Assembly (NCBI RefSeq): GCF_023074185.1
Contig: NZ_JADPKY010000103.1
Span: 1 to 64,000 of the forward strand
Length of the DNA stretch: 64,000 nt
Direction of reading: 5' to 3'
From: Bradyrhizobium sp. 132
GTDB lineage: Bacteria > Pseudomonadota > Alphaproteobacteria > Rhizobiales > Xanthobacteraceae
Part shown: one piece after another, positions 8,465 to 16,271 of the stretch
Numbering within the stretch: the stretch's first letter is position 1
Layout of the letters: every line of letters begins with the position of its first letter
Position numbers and translations under genes: made by a program
Notes under the pieces: model-generated
Told to the model about the DNA's origin: nothing
Databases searched by the model: none
The model's input: the letters and a program-made list of their open reading frames with translations, nothing else

Positions 8465-8814
8465 CTAACTTGCCGGCTTGAGCACCGGGGTCCACTTCGC
8501 GATCTCGCTCCTGACGAGGGTCGCCAGCGCCTCCGGCGTCCGGTCCGCGGGCGCCGGAATGACGCTGCCGAGCTCGAGCAGGCGCTTGCGCACGGTTGCA
8601 TCGTCGAGCGCCTTGACGGCCGCGGCGTTCAGGCTCGCTATGATCGCGGGCGAAGTTCCCTTCGGCGCGAACATCGCATTCCAGGCCTGGGCCTGGAATG
8701 CAGGCAGGCCGGCTTCCGCCGTCGAGGATAGGGTGCAGCAGCTGGAGCGACAAAGGCGCACAACGATGCCAGCGCCGCGGCACATGCGCCCGCAAGTGCG
8801 CGAATGCAAGTCAT
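8465..8814 (-). pseudogene. Tripartite tricarboxylate transporter receptor TctC (Bug family), internally deleted
   Basis: Two disjoint pieces of a TctC/Bug periplasmic binding protein are fused. From the ATG at 8814 (GAGGGGG upstream) the sequence reads a signal peptide, MTCIRALAGACAAALASLCA and following residues to AAPYP. Near 8725-8735 it switches frame to the conserved C-terminal part TAEAGLPAFQAQAWNAMFAP, ending ...SEIAKWTPVLKPAS at 8465. Intact proteins are about 320 aa, so roughly the middle 200 residues are gone and the junction is out of frame. It would have been the substrate receptor for the adjacent TctAB permease. Confidence 0.8.
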
Positions 8815-8833
8815 GTCGACCCCCTCGGACATA

Positions 8834-8866
8834 AAACAAAATGCCGGCCACAGGGCCGGCATTTTC
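8834..8866 (-). terminator. Rho-independent terminator after tctA
   Basis: A 9-bp perfect stem (ATGCCGGCC / GGCCGGCAT, 8841-8862) with a 4-base loop is followed on the minus strand by TTTTGTTTTA. It lies 90 bases after the tctA stop and just upstream of the tctC remnant start, so it likely ends the tctBA transcript. Confidence 0.75.
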
Positions 8867-8954
8867 ATTTCACGAAGCGGTCACACAAGTCGATTCGACA
8901 TCCGAATGCGACGCCCCGACACAGGGCGCCGCGCCGACGCAGCGCGCGTCGCGA

Positions 8955-10520
8955 TCAGTTCTCGGATTCGGTGAACACCTCGTCGCGCTTGGCACGCAAC
9001 GTGGGCAGCACCGTGAGCACCAGCAGGAAGGCCGCAATCGCAAGCAGCACGGCCGACAGCGGACGCGTCAGGAACACGCTCCAGTCGCCGCGCGAGATCA
9101 GCAACGCACGGCGCAGGTTCTCTTCCATCAGTGGTCCGAGCACCATGCCGAGCAATAGCGGCGCCGGTTCGAAATCGTGCTTGATCAGCCAGTAACCGAC
9201 CAGACCGAACACGCCAGCGAGGATGACATCCACAGGTGCGTTGTTCACCGAGTAGATTCCGATCGCGCAGAAGATCACGATCGAGGGGAACATCAGCCGG
9301 TAGGGCACGCGCAACAGCCGCACCCAGATTCCGACCAGCGGCAGGTTGATGATGATCAGCATCAGATTGCCGACCCACATCGAAGCGATCATGCCCCAGA
9401 CCAGCTCCGGCTGCTTCTGCATCACCTGCGGGCCTGGCACGATGCCGTGGATGGTCATCGCGCCCACCATCAGCGCCATCACCGCGTTGGGCGGGATGCC
9501 GAGCGTCAGCAACGGGATGAAGGAGGTCTGCGCCGCGGCGTTGTTGGCGCTTTCCGGCGCCGCAACGCCCTCGATCGCACCGCGGCCGAACCGCGACGGG
9601 TTCTTGGCGATCTTCTTCTCGAGCGTATAGGCCGCGAAGGAGGCGATCACGGCGCCGCCGCCCGGCAGGATGCCGAGGATCGAGCCGAGCACGGTGCCGC
9701 GCAGGATCGCAGGCGTCGAGTCGATCAGGTCTTTCCTGGTCGGCATCAGGCCGGTGATCTTCTGCTGCACGAGGTCGCGGTTCATCTCGGCGCCGGCATC
9801 GAGGTTACGGATGATCTCGGCGAATCCAAACACGCCCATCGCCACCGTCGCGAAGCCGAGTCCGTCGGCGAGTTCCGGAATGTTGAACGCCATGCGCGAG
9901 GCGCCGGTCTCGATGTCAGAGCCGACCATCGACAGCAACAGGCCGAACACGATCATCGCGATCGCTTTCAGCACAGAGCCCTTGGCCAGCACCACCGCGA
10001 AGATCAGGCCGAGCACCATCAGCGAGAAGTATTCGGCCGGACCGAATGCCAGCGCGAGCTTGGTCAGCGGCGCACCGAGGATGGCGATCAGGATGGTCGC
10101 GACGCAGCCGGCGAAAAACGAGCCGATCGCCGCAATCGCCAGCGCCGGACCGGCGCGGCCTTGCTTCGCCATCTGGTGACCGTCGATGGCGGTGACGACC
10201 GATGTCGCCTCACCGGGAATGTTGACCAGGATCGAGGTGGTCGAACCGCCATATTGGGCGCCGTAATAGATGCCGGCGAGCATGATCAGCGCGCCGACCG
10301 GCGGCAATCCGAACGTGATCGGCAGGAGCATCGCCACGGTTGCGACCGTGCCGATGCCCGGCAGCACGCCGACAAGCGTGCCGACCAGTGCGCCAATCAG
10401 GCACATGAGAATATTGATCGAAATCGGGAGCGACAGTCCGAACAGCCACGACGGTGACCACCAGGAGATCTGAAACACCACACCGAAACCGAGGCCCAGA
10501 TTGTGAAAAAGATCGGCCAT
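8955..10520 (-). CDS. tctA: Tripartite tricarboxylate transporter, large permease TctA
   Basis: The 521-aa polytopic permease has about 12 hydrophobic segments. It carries the TctA signatures GVLPGIGTVATVAMLLPITFG and GIYYGAQYGGSTTSILVNIPG near the N-terminus and a second G-x-x-P-G loop (GSILGILPGGGAVIASFAAY). It moves carboxylates captured by a periplasmic Bug protein using an ion gradient. The ATG at 10520 is preferred over the GTG just upstream. tctB ends eight bases before this start. The usual receptor gene is broken here, so a TctC encoded elsewhere would be needed. Confidence 0.93.
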   Translation of the reverse strand: MADLFHNLGLGFGVVFQISWWSPSWLFGLSLPISINILMCLIGALVGTLVGVLPGIGTVATVAMLLPITFGLPPVGALIMLAGIYYGAQYGGSTTSILVNIPGEATSVVTAIDGHQMAKQGRAGPALAIAAIGSFFAGCVATILIAILGAPLTKLALAFGPAEYFSLMVLGLIFAVVLAKGSVLKAIAMIVFGLLLSMVGSDIETGASRMAFNIPELADGLGFATVAMGVFGFAEIIRNLDAGAEMNRDLVQQKITGLMPTRKDLIDSTPAILRGTVLGSILGILPGGGAVIASFAAYTLEKKIAKNPSRFGRGAIEGVAAPESANNAAAQTSFIPLLTLGIPPNAVMALMVGAMTIHGIVPGPQVMQKQPELVWGMIASMWVGNLMLIIINLPLVGIWVRLLRVPYRLMFPSIVIFCAIGIYSVNNAPVDVILAGVFGLVGYWLIKHDFEPAPLLLGMVLGPLMEENLRRALLISRGDWSVFLTRPLSAVLLAIAAFLLVLTVLPTLRAKRDEVFTESEN

Positions 10521-10527
10521 CACACCC

Positions 10528-11289
10528 TCACTGAACCAGGAAACGCGGGAACATCGGCATTGGCAGCCCGAGCACGTAAGGGAAGAGCAGCGCGCAGCCG
10601 AGCGTCAGGCAGGCGCCTACGATGATGGCTTCGATCCAGCGCGTCTCATGCGTGCCCATCGCCGCGACCAGGAAGCTCACGAACGCCGTAACCACGACCC
10701 CAAGCGGACGAATCGCCAGCGCGAAGAAGACGATCGAGATCAATACGAACAGCGGTCCGCGCCAGGCATAATGTGCCATCGCCGGTCCATCAGACAACAA
10801 TCCCGTCAACGCGATGCCGGCGCCAAGCGCGACGAGGAGCCCGCCAAACATTCGCGGCGCCGTGCCGGCGCCGAAGGAGAAGCCGCGCATACCCTGCAAA
10901 TCGCTGGAGGCCCACAGCGCGAACAAGGCCAGCGCCATCAGAACGATCCCGCCGACATAGTCCTGCGCCGACCTGATCGTCATGAAGATCGTGAGAATCG
11001 CCACCGCAAACAGCGGATAGGAATAGATCAGCGCCAGCAGCACATCGGATGACGCCTTCTTGGTGTCACCGCCGATCGCTCCGATCAGCGCGCCGGGGGC
11101 GCCCGCGAGCAGCGCCGTCACGTGACTGATCACGACGGTGGCCGGACCGCGTCCGGTGCCCCAGCCGAAGATCGTCCCGAACGACCAGATGAATTCGAAG
11201 ATCTGCGGCGCTATGGCCAGCAGACAAAAGCTGAGCGCCACCGACGTGTTTCGGTTGGCTGTCGCCGAGTGGCCCATCGTATCGGCCAT
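10528..11289 (-). CDS. tctB: Tripartite tricarboxylate transporter, small permease TctB
   Basis: The 253-aa protein has five to seven hydrophobic helices and ends LFPYVLGLPMPMFPRFLVQ, a typical TctB tail (the -LP-P- motif). TctB is the small membrane subunit that pairs with TctA. It is longer than a minimal TctB of about 150 aa; the N-terminal half adds extra membrane segments. It precedes tctA by eight bases, forming a two-gene operon. Confidence 0.8.
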   Translation of the reverse strand: MADTMGHSATANRNTSVALSFCLLAIAPQIFEFIWSFGTIFGWGTGRGPATVVISHVTALLAGAPGALIGAIGGDTKKASSDVLLALIYSYPLFAVAILTIFMTIRSAQDYVGGIVLMALALFALWASSDLQGMRGFSFGAGTAPRMFGGLLVALGAGIALTGLLSDGPAMAHYAWRGPLFVLISIVFFALAIRPLGVVVTAFVSFLVAAMGTHETRWIEAIIVGACLTLGCALLFPYVLGLPMPMFPRFLVQ

Positions 11290-11381
11290 GCCTATCTCCT
11301 CCGCGACCCGTAAGCCACGAGCAATGTTGTTCTAATCGGCTGGAAAACGATCCCCCCGCCCGGATCACTGCCTAGCGATTT

Positions 11382-11915
11382 TCATTGCACAATGCCAGCA
11401 AAACCCAACAGGCCTCCGGCGAGCAAAAGCCATAGTGGATTGATGCGCGAGACCGAGGCGATCACTGCAACCGTCGCGGTCAGAAGCAGTGCAGCAATGG
11501 TGCGATCGGTCGACTGTGCCAGGATCAAGGCGCTCGCCGCCATCAGTCCGATCGACAGCGGAACCAATGCAGCCTGAATCAGCACGGGCCAGCGCGATTG
11601 GCTGGGGCGGTTGAGGAGCCGGCTGACATAATAGGCAAGCAGCGCCGTCGGCAGGCACATGGCCAAGGTCGCCGCCAGCGCGCCGGGGATGCCGGCAACG
11701 GCGTAGCCGATTAGCGTGACGATAAGCACGTTCGGACCTGGTGAGAGCTGCGCAATCGCATAGGCATCGGCGAACTGCTTGTCGGTCATCCAGTGATGCA
11801 CATCGACCGCGATGCGGTGCATCTCTGGCACCGCCGCCGCGGCGCCGCCGACTGCGAACAGCGACATCAGGCCAAAGGTGGAGATCAGCGCCCAGATCGG
11901 GTTCTCGGCGTTCAT
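11382..11915 (-). CDS. chrA: Chromate transporter, C-terminal-type subunit (short-chain ChrA)
   Basis: The 177-aa, six-helix protein has the CHR-domain signature LISTFGLMSLFAVGGAAAAVPEM ... DAYAIAQLSPGPNVL. Together with the preceding gene it makes a heterodimer equivalent to one long ChrA protein. Family members export chromate or related oxyanions, and substrates of short-chain pairs are often untested. Its start overlaps the upstream subunit by four bases. Confidence 0.88.
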   Translation of the reverse strand: MNAENPIWALISTFGLMSLFAVGGAAAAVPEMHRIAVDVHHWMTDKQFADAYAIAQLSPGPNVLIVTLIGYAVAGIPGALAATLAMCLPTALLAYYVSRLLNRPSQSRWPVLIQAALVPLSIGLMAASALILAQSTDRTIAALLLTATVAVIASVSRINPLWLLLAGGLLGFAGIVQ

Positions 11916-12529
11916 GCGGCTACCTTCCGCCGCATCAGGAAGGTGGCGCCGACACTCACAGGGATCGCAACCAAAAGCACGGCCTGGAGCGGCAGGCGAA
12001 CGACGCCGATGGCAAGAAACACGGCCAGCATCAGGATGAGCGCGACGACGTCCAGCCGCTTGAGCAGCGGCGTCATCATCCGGAAGACCACCGCGATCAA
12101 GAGCCCGACCGCCGCGCAGGAGATGCCCGCGAGGATGCGGCGCAGCACCTCCACATCGCCGAACCGGGCGTAGATGATCGCAAGCACCGTCACGATCAAC
12201 GTCGGCGGCAGCAACAACCCGGCGAAGGCGGCAATACCACCCGCGATCCCGCGCAGCCGCGCGCCGAACACCATCGACAGATTGACGATGTTGGGCCCGG
12301 GCAGGAAATGGCAGAGCGCAAAAGTCTCGTTGAACTCGTCCGCGGTCATCCAGCGGTGCTGCTCGACGATGGCCTGCCGGGCAAATACCAACACCCCGCC
12401 GAAACCGGCCAGCGACATCCTGGCGAAGGCCAGGAACAGCGCGACGAGGCCGGGCGGAACGGGGTTGGTGGCTGGACGGTCCGGCGATTGATCTGGGTGT
12501 TGGGCGGCCGGTGCGGAATCCTTGGACAT
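11912..12529 (-). CDS. chrA: Chromate transporter, N-terminal-type subunit (short-chain ChrA)
   Basis: The 205-aa protein has a polar N-terminal tail (about 25 residues) and six helices carrying FAFARMSLAGFGGVLVFARQAIVE-like and FALCHFLPGPNIVNLSMVFG motifs of the CHR family. Signature P-G-P-N is present in both subunits, as expected for an antiparallel pair. Intergenic DNA of about 120 bp separates it from the oppositely oriented ssrA. Confidence 0.88.
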   Translation of the reverse strand: MSKDSAPAAQHPDQSPDRPATNPVPPGLVALFLAFARMSLAGFGGVLVFARQAIVEQHRWMTADEFNETFALCHFLPGPNIVNLSMVFGARLRGIAGGIAAFAGLLLPPTLIVTVLAIIYARFGDVEVLRRILAGISCAAVGLLIAVVFRMMTPLLKRLDVVALILMLAVFLAIGVVRLPLQAVLLVAIPVSVGATFLMRRKVAA

Positions 12530-12652
12530 GTCAGGAGCTTAGAACGCCGGCCGTCGCGCGGCCAAGCCAGTCGGGAACCTATCCAAAGGGAACCTCCGGA
12601 AAACCGCTCGAAACACCTGTCATTTGAAACCTTTGCCCCCTATATTGGGGGT

Positions 12653-12732
12653 GCCGGTTCGCCGGCTATGGAAATAAACGGTCGTCGCAATAAACCATTC
12701 GGACCCGGGGGCGGTACCCGGCGCCTCCACCA
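12653..12732 (+). ncRNA. ssrA: tmRNA acceptor piece (two-piece, circularly permuted ssrA)
   Basis: The 3' end reads CGCCTCC-ACCA with an encoded CCA (to 12732). It pairs with GGGGGCG at the start of the coding piece (12771), giving a seven-pair acceptor stem with the alanine-identity G-U at the third position. The T-arm (TTCGGACC region, 12698-12716) precedes it. In alphaproteobacteria the acceptor piece is transcribed first and the loop between the pieces is removed. The 5' boundary (hairpin GCCGG-TTCG-CCGGC at 12653) is approximate. TATATT at 12641 may be the -10 element. Confidence 0.85.
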
Positions 12733-12770
12733 AAGCCCACCAGCGGGCTAGCCCTAGAGTGGGCTTTGGC
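12733..12770 (+). ncRNA. Excised linker of the ssrA precursor
   Basis: The 38 bases between the encoded CCA and the coding-piece 5' end form a hairpin (AAGCCCA near 12733 pairing with TGGGCTT near 12760). It brings the two tmRNA pieces together in the precursor and is removed by processing in two-piece tmRNAs. Confidence 0.7.
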
Positions 12771-12990
12771 GGGGGCGAAATAGGATCGACGAGGGCGTAA
12801 AGGGCGTTCTTTTTCTCGGTATTGTTCCGCCGTTATCGGGCTATGCAATAGTTGCCAACGACAACTTTGCTCCGGTTGCTCAGGCTGCGTAACGCAGTTT
12901 GAAAGACCATTCTGAAGTCCTAACGGGTTAAGCTCCGTTAGGCGGGGTTCGGAGGCACCTGGCAACAGAAGCCTCCACTTACCTCCATTT
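12771..12990 (+). ncRNA. ssrA: tmRNA coding piece (two-piece ssrA)
   Basis: It begins GGGGGCGAAATAGGATCGAC, the conserved tmRNA 5' sequence. The tag frame at 12854-12889 encodes ANDNFAPVAQAA followed by TAA, the Bradyrhizobium-type degradation tag, preceded by GUU at the resume site. A GC hairpin (GGAGGC / GCCTCC, about 12951-12975) lies near the 3' end, which is estimated. tmRNA with SmpB frees ribosomes stalled on broken messages and marks the product for ClpXP. Confidence 0.93.
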
Positions 12991-13092
12991 CCTACCCGGC
13001 GGGGACTCCTGCTGACCCGTCAGGCGCGGTATTATCGCGGCTTGGCGAGTCGGGCCGGCGGGGCCCAACTCCTGGAATGCAACAGGACCACC

Positions 13093-13611
13093 ATGGCGAC
13101 CGATCATATCCGATACGATGTGCTGGCCCGCGACGCGCTGCGCGGCGTGCTGCGCAAGGTGCTGACCGATGCCGCGTCCCAAGGACTGCCGGGCGAGCAT
13201 CATTTCTTCATCACCTTCGTCTCGAAGGCCGACGGCGTGAAGATCTCATCGCGACTGCTGGCGCAGTACCCGGAAGAAATGACGGTCATCCTGCAGCACC
13301 AGTTCTGGGATCTGACCGTGCTCGAGGACCGCTTCGAGGTCGGCCTGTCCTTCGGCGGCATTCCGGAGCGGCTGATCGTGCCGTTCAGCGCCATCAAGAG
13401 CTTCCTCGATCCGTCCGTGAAATTCGGCCTCCAGTTCGATACCTCCGATGTTGCGGAGGTCTCGCCCGAGACATTGCCCGCCGCTCCCGCCCCGTCCGCG
13501 GTCGCGGTGCCGGCGTCTGCGGCCGAGACGACGGAAAGCTCTGAAGAGCCGGCCGCCCCGAACCAGGGCGGCGCCGAAGTCGTGCGATTGGATCGTTTCC
13601 GCAAGAAATGA
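13093..13611 (+). CDS. sspB: Alphaproteobacterial SspB, ClpXP adaptor for ssrA-tagged proteins
   Basis: The 172-aa product has an SspB fold of about 125 residues: DHIRYDVLARDALRGVLRKVL, EHHFFITFVSKADGVKISSRL, PEEMTVILQHQFWDLTVLED and FSVGL-like strands ending in IPERLIVPFSAIKSFLDPSV. A flexible Ala/Pro/Glu linker follows and ends in a short basic tail (VVRLDRFRKK), the expected ClpX-docking segment. SspB tethers tmRNA-tagged proteins to ClpXP. It lies about 100 bases downstream of the tmRNA coding piece on the same strand. The ATG at 13093 is chosen over an earlier in-frame ATG because it starts the conserved domain. Confidence 0.92.
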   Translation: MATDHIRYDVLARDALRGVLRKVLTDAASQGLPGEHHFFITFVSKADGVKISSRLLAQYPEEMTVILQHQFWDLTVLEDRFEVGLSFGGIPERLIVPFSAIKSFLDPSVKFGLQFDTSDVAEVSPETLPAAPAPSAVAVPASAAETTESSEEPAAPNQGGAEVVRLDRFRKK

Positions 13612-13710
13612 TCTAGATTGGGCCGGAGCCCGTCGCACGCGACCAAACTCCCTATATAGAGGCACATGAAGAGGCTGCGCGGCGTTTCGCGCGGCGGAAT
13701 GGATGTGCCC

Positions 13711-15141
13711 ATGGCCAAGATCGCCCGCTCGAAAACCGACCGCTCCTCGCGCCCCGCGACCCGCACCGAGACCGACAGCTTCGGCCCCATCGAGGTCCTC
13801 GCCGATCGCTATTGGGGGGCGCAGACCGAACGCTCGCGCCAGAATTTTCGCATCGGCATCGATCGCATGCCGATCTCGCTCGTGCATGCGCTCGGCATCG
13901 TCAAGCTCGCCGCGGCGCAATCCAACCAGGAGCTCGGCCTGCTCGACCAGCGCCGCGCCAACGCCATCATCCGCGCCGCGCGCGAGGTGATCGAAGGCAA
14001 GCTGGACGATCATTTTCCGCTGGTGGTGTGGCAGACCGGCTCGGGCACGCAGAGCAACATGAACCTCAACGAGGTCATCGCCAACCGCGCCAATGAAATG
14101 CTTGGCGGCGAGCTCGGGGCCAAGAAGCCGGTCCATCCCAACGATCACGTCAACATGAGCCAGTCGTCGAACGACTCGTTCCCGACCGCGATGCACATCG
14201 CGGCGGCAAGCCGGATCAATGCCGATCTCGTCCCGGCCCTCGGCGAGCTGCTCCGCGCGCTGCGCAAGAAGGAGAAGGAGTTTTCCAGGATCGTGAAGAT
14301 CGGCCGTACACATACCCAGGACGCCACGCCGCTGACGCTCGGCCAGGAATTTTCCGGCTACGCCGCGCAGGTCGAGAGCGGCATCGCCCGGCTCAAGGTC
14401 GCGGTGAAGGAGCTCTATCCGCTGGCGCAGGGCGGCACCGCCGTCGGCACCGGCCTCAATTCGAAGCCGCGCTTTGCAAAACTGTTCGCAAAGCACGCGG
14501 CCAGCATCACGAAGCTGCCCTTCACCAGCGCCGCCAACAAATTCGAGGCACTGGCCTCGAACGACGCCTACGTGTCGGCGCACGGCGCCATCAATTCGGT
14601 CGCGACCGGCCTGTTCAAGATCGCCAACGACATCCGCCTGCTCGGATCCGGCCCGCGCTCGGGCCTCGGCGAATTGATGCTGCCGGAGAACGAGCCGGGC
14701 TCCTCGATCATGCCGGGCAAGGTCAATCCGACGCAGTGCGAGGCGATGACCATGGTGTGCTGCCAGGTGTTCGGCAATCACACCGCGATCACGGTCGCCG
14801 GCAGCCAGGGCCATTTCGAGCTCAACGTCTACAAGCCCGTGCTGGCCTACAACATGCTGCACTCGATCCGCCTGATGGCGGACGCCGCGCGCTCCTTCAC
14901 CGAGCATTGCGTCAGCGGCATCCGCGCCGACGAGAAGCGCATCAAGGAGCTGATGCAGCGCTCGCTGATGCTGGTGACGGCGCTCGCTCCCAAGATCGGC
15001 TACGACAACGCGGCCAAGGTGGCCAAGACGGCGCATGCCAACGGCACCACGCTGAAGGAGGAGGCACTGCGGCTCGGCTTCGTCTCGGCGGACGAGTTCG
15101 ACCGCCTGGTGCGCCCCGAGAAGATGACCAGCCCGGGATAA
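13711..15141 (+). CDS. fumC: Fumarate hydratase, class II
   Basis: This TCA-cycle enzyme interconverts fumarate and malate and is oxygen-stable and iron-free. It is 476 aa from the ATG at 13711. Family motifs are VWQTGSGTQSNMNLNEVIANRA, HPNDHVNMSQSSNDSFPTAMH, GRTHTQDATPLTLGQEFSGY and the signature loop GSSIMPGKVNPTQCEA. The first 20 residues (MAKIARSKTDRSSRPATRTE) are a basic extension before the usual start. ATGs at 13699 and 13666 are alternatives. The gene is monocistronic on the plus strand. Confidence 0.96.
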   Translation: MAKIARSKTDRSSRPATRTETDSFGPIEVLADRYWGAQTERSRQNFRIGIDRMPISLVHALGIVKLAAAQSNQELGLLDQRRANAIIRAAREVIEGKLDDHFPLVVWQTGSGTQSNMNLNEVIANRANEMLGGELGAKKPVHPNDHVNMSQSSNDSFPTAMHIAAASRINADLVPALGELLRALRKKEKEFSRIVKIGRTHTQDATPLTLGQEFSGYAAQVESGIARLKVAVKELYPLAQGGTAVGTGLNSKPRFAKLFAKHAASITKLPFTSAANKFEALASNDAYVSAHGAINSVATGLFKIANDIRLLGSGPRSGLGELMLPENEPGSSIMPGKVNPTQCEAMTMVCCQVFGNHTAITVAGSQGHFELNVYKPVLAYNMLHSIRLMADAARSFTEHCVSGIRADEKRIKELMQRSLMLVTALAPKIGYDNAAKVAKTAHANGTTLKEEALRLGFVSADEFDRLVRPEKMTSPG

Positions 15142-15419
15142 AATTCCGAATTCCGATAGCCATCCGTAGTGATACGGACGCGCGCGCTGCAGAAATATGA
15201 GGCTTTGAGGGCCGGATTTGATTACCGTCAATGTCGCGGCGGGGCGGTGTGTTACGCAGCCCCTCTGCCCTTCACGGAGCGAAATTCATCGTTTGATGGC
15301 CCAAGGGGCCGATTGACGAGGACGAGCGAATGGCGATCAAGTCTTGTGGGGCGCAACGCGGCACCCTGTTTCTGAATGTTTCATCCAGCCCACGGAGGAT
15401 CGGATGATGGAGACGCGGC

Positions 15420-15608
15420 ATGGGGAACGTCATCAACCTGAAACGTTTCAGGAAGCGCGCCGAGCGGGAAGCCACGGCGAAGCAGGCGGACGCCAACCGA
15501 ACGAAGTTCGGCCGCACGAAGGCGGAACGGTCGGCGGAGCAGACGCGCGCGGACCAGGCGAAGGCACACTTGGACCAGCACCAGATCGATCGCGAGGAGC
15601 AGCCATGA
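15420..15608 (+). CDS. DUF4169 family protein
   Basis: The 62-aa, highly charged protein (MGNVINLKRFRKRAEREATA, then Lys/Arg/Glu/Gln-rich) matches the DUF4169 pattern: a short N-terminal NVINLKRFRK motif and an amphipathic helix. Function is unknown. Its stop overlaps the start of the next gene (ATGA), so the two are coupled, a recurrent DUF4169-RHH pair in this group. Confidence 0.8.
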   Translation: MGNVINLKRFRKRAEREATAKQADANRTKFGRTKAERSAEQTRADQAKAHLDQHQIDREEQP

Positions 15609-15859
15609 AGTCGCCCGTCGTGAAAAGGTCGATCGTCGTCGCCGGCCACAAGACCAGCGTCAGCCTGGAAGAGGCGTTCTGGAACGGCATGAAGGAGATC
15701 TCGGGCCTGCGCAACATGACGCTGTCCGAGCTGGTCGGCGAGATCGACGGCAACCGCCAGCAGGGCAATCTGTCCTCGGCGATCCGCCTGTTCGTGCTGG
15801 ACTACTTCAAGAGCCGCGCCATGGCCGCCATCCAGTCGGAAAAGGTCCCGGCCCTGTAG
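15605..15859 (+). CDS. Ribbon-helix-helix domain protein
   Basis: The 84-aa product reads VVKRSIVVAGHKTSVSLEEAFWNGMKEISG and then NMTLSELVGEIDGNRQQGNLSSAIRLFVLDYF, a complete RHH_4-type fold with the N-terminal beta strand (RSIVVAGHKTSVSLE) that would insert in DNA. It is probably a small dimeric DNA-binding protein. It is coupled to the DUF4169 gene by a 4-base overlap. No target is evident. Confidence 0.8.
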   Translation: MKSPVVKRSIVVAGHKTSVSLEEAFWNGMKEISGLRNMTLSELVGEIDGNRQQGNLSSAIRLFVLDYFKSRAMAAIQSEKVPAL

Positions 15860-15899
15860 CCGCCCTGGCGCCGATCCCCCTCCGTCACGAAGCTGCTAC

Positions 15900-15916
15900 T
15901 TTAAAATCACTCTAAG
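15900..15916 (+). promoter_or_regulatory. Candidate Irr/ICE-type iron control element upstream of feoAB
   Basis: TTTAAAATCACTCTAAG matches 14 of 17 positions of the rhizobial iron control element (TTTRGAAYNRTTCYAAA) bound by Irr. It sits 60-76 bases upstream of the feoA start, a sensible place for a regulator. The motif was matched by eye. Confidence 0.4.
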
Positions 15917-15975
15917 ATGCAGCTTCCGCGAGCCAGCGCGCTTGACCTCGATGCCCTGCGTTGAAAATACAGGGC

Positions 15976-16251
15976 ATGACCGACATCCACGATACGCGTC
16001 CGCACATGCCGCTGGGTCTGGCCCAGCGCGGCTATACCGGCGTCATCCAGCACCTTTCCGCCAAGGACGCCGGCTCGGCGCTCTCGGACATCGAGCTCGA
16101 GAGCCGGCTGATCGAGCTCGGCTTCGTCGAAGGCGCCCGGGTCGAGGTCTTGCATGAGGGGCTGGTCGGGCGCGACCCGATCGCCGTACGGGTCGACAGC
16201 ATCACGATCGCGGTGCGCCGTCGCGAAGCCATGGCCATTATCGTCGCCTGA
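15976..16251 (+). CDS. feoA: Ferrous iron transport protein FeoA
   Basis: The 91-aa cytosolic SH3-like protein assists FeoB. Typical elements are MPLGLAQRGYTGVIQHL, the central ESRLIELGFVEGARVEVLHEG and the final DPIAVRVDSITIAVRRREAMAIIV. The start MTDIHDTR at 15976 is chosen; an ATG at 15961 is also possible. feoB follows after 20 bases. Confidence 0.9.
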   Translation: MTDIHDTRPHMPLGLAQRGYTGVIQHLSAKDAGSALSDIELESRLIELGFVEGARVEVLHEGLVGRDPIAVRVDSITIAVRRREAMAIIVA

Positions 16252-16271
16252 AGCGACCGGACCCCAATTCC

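Noticed and set aside
12617..12646. Full sigma-70 promoter for ssrA
   Set aside because: A TATATT -10-like element is present at 12641, but no convincing -35 at 17 bases (TTGAAA at 12624 is too close), so only mentioned in the ssrA entry.
13246..15231. Long minus-strand open frame (661 codons) across sspB and fumC
   Set aside because: It is antisense to two well-recognised genes; its Arg/Ala/His-rich translation has no domain. It is a by-product of GC-rich codon use.
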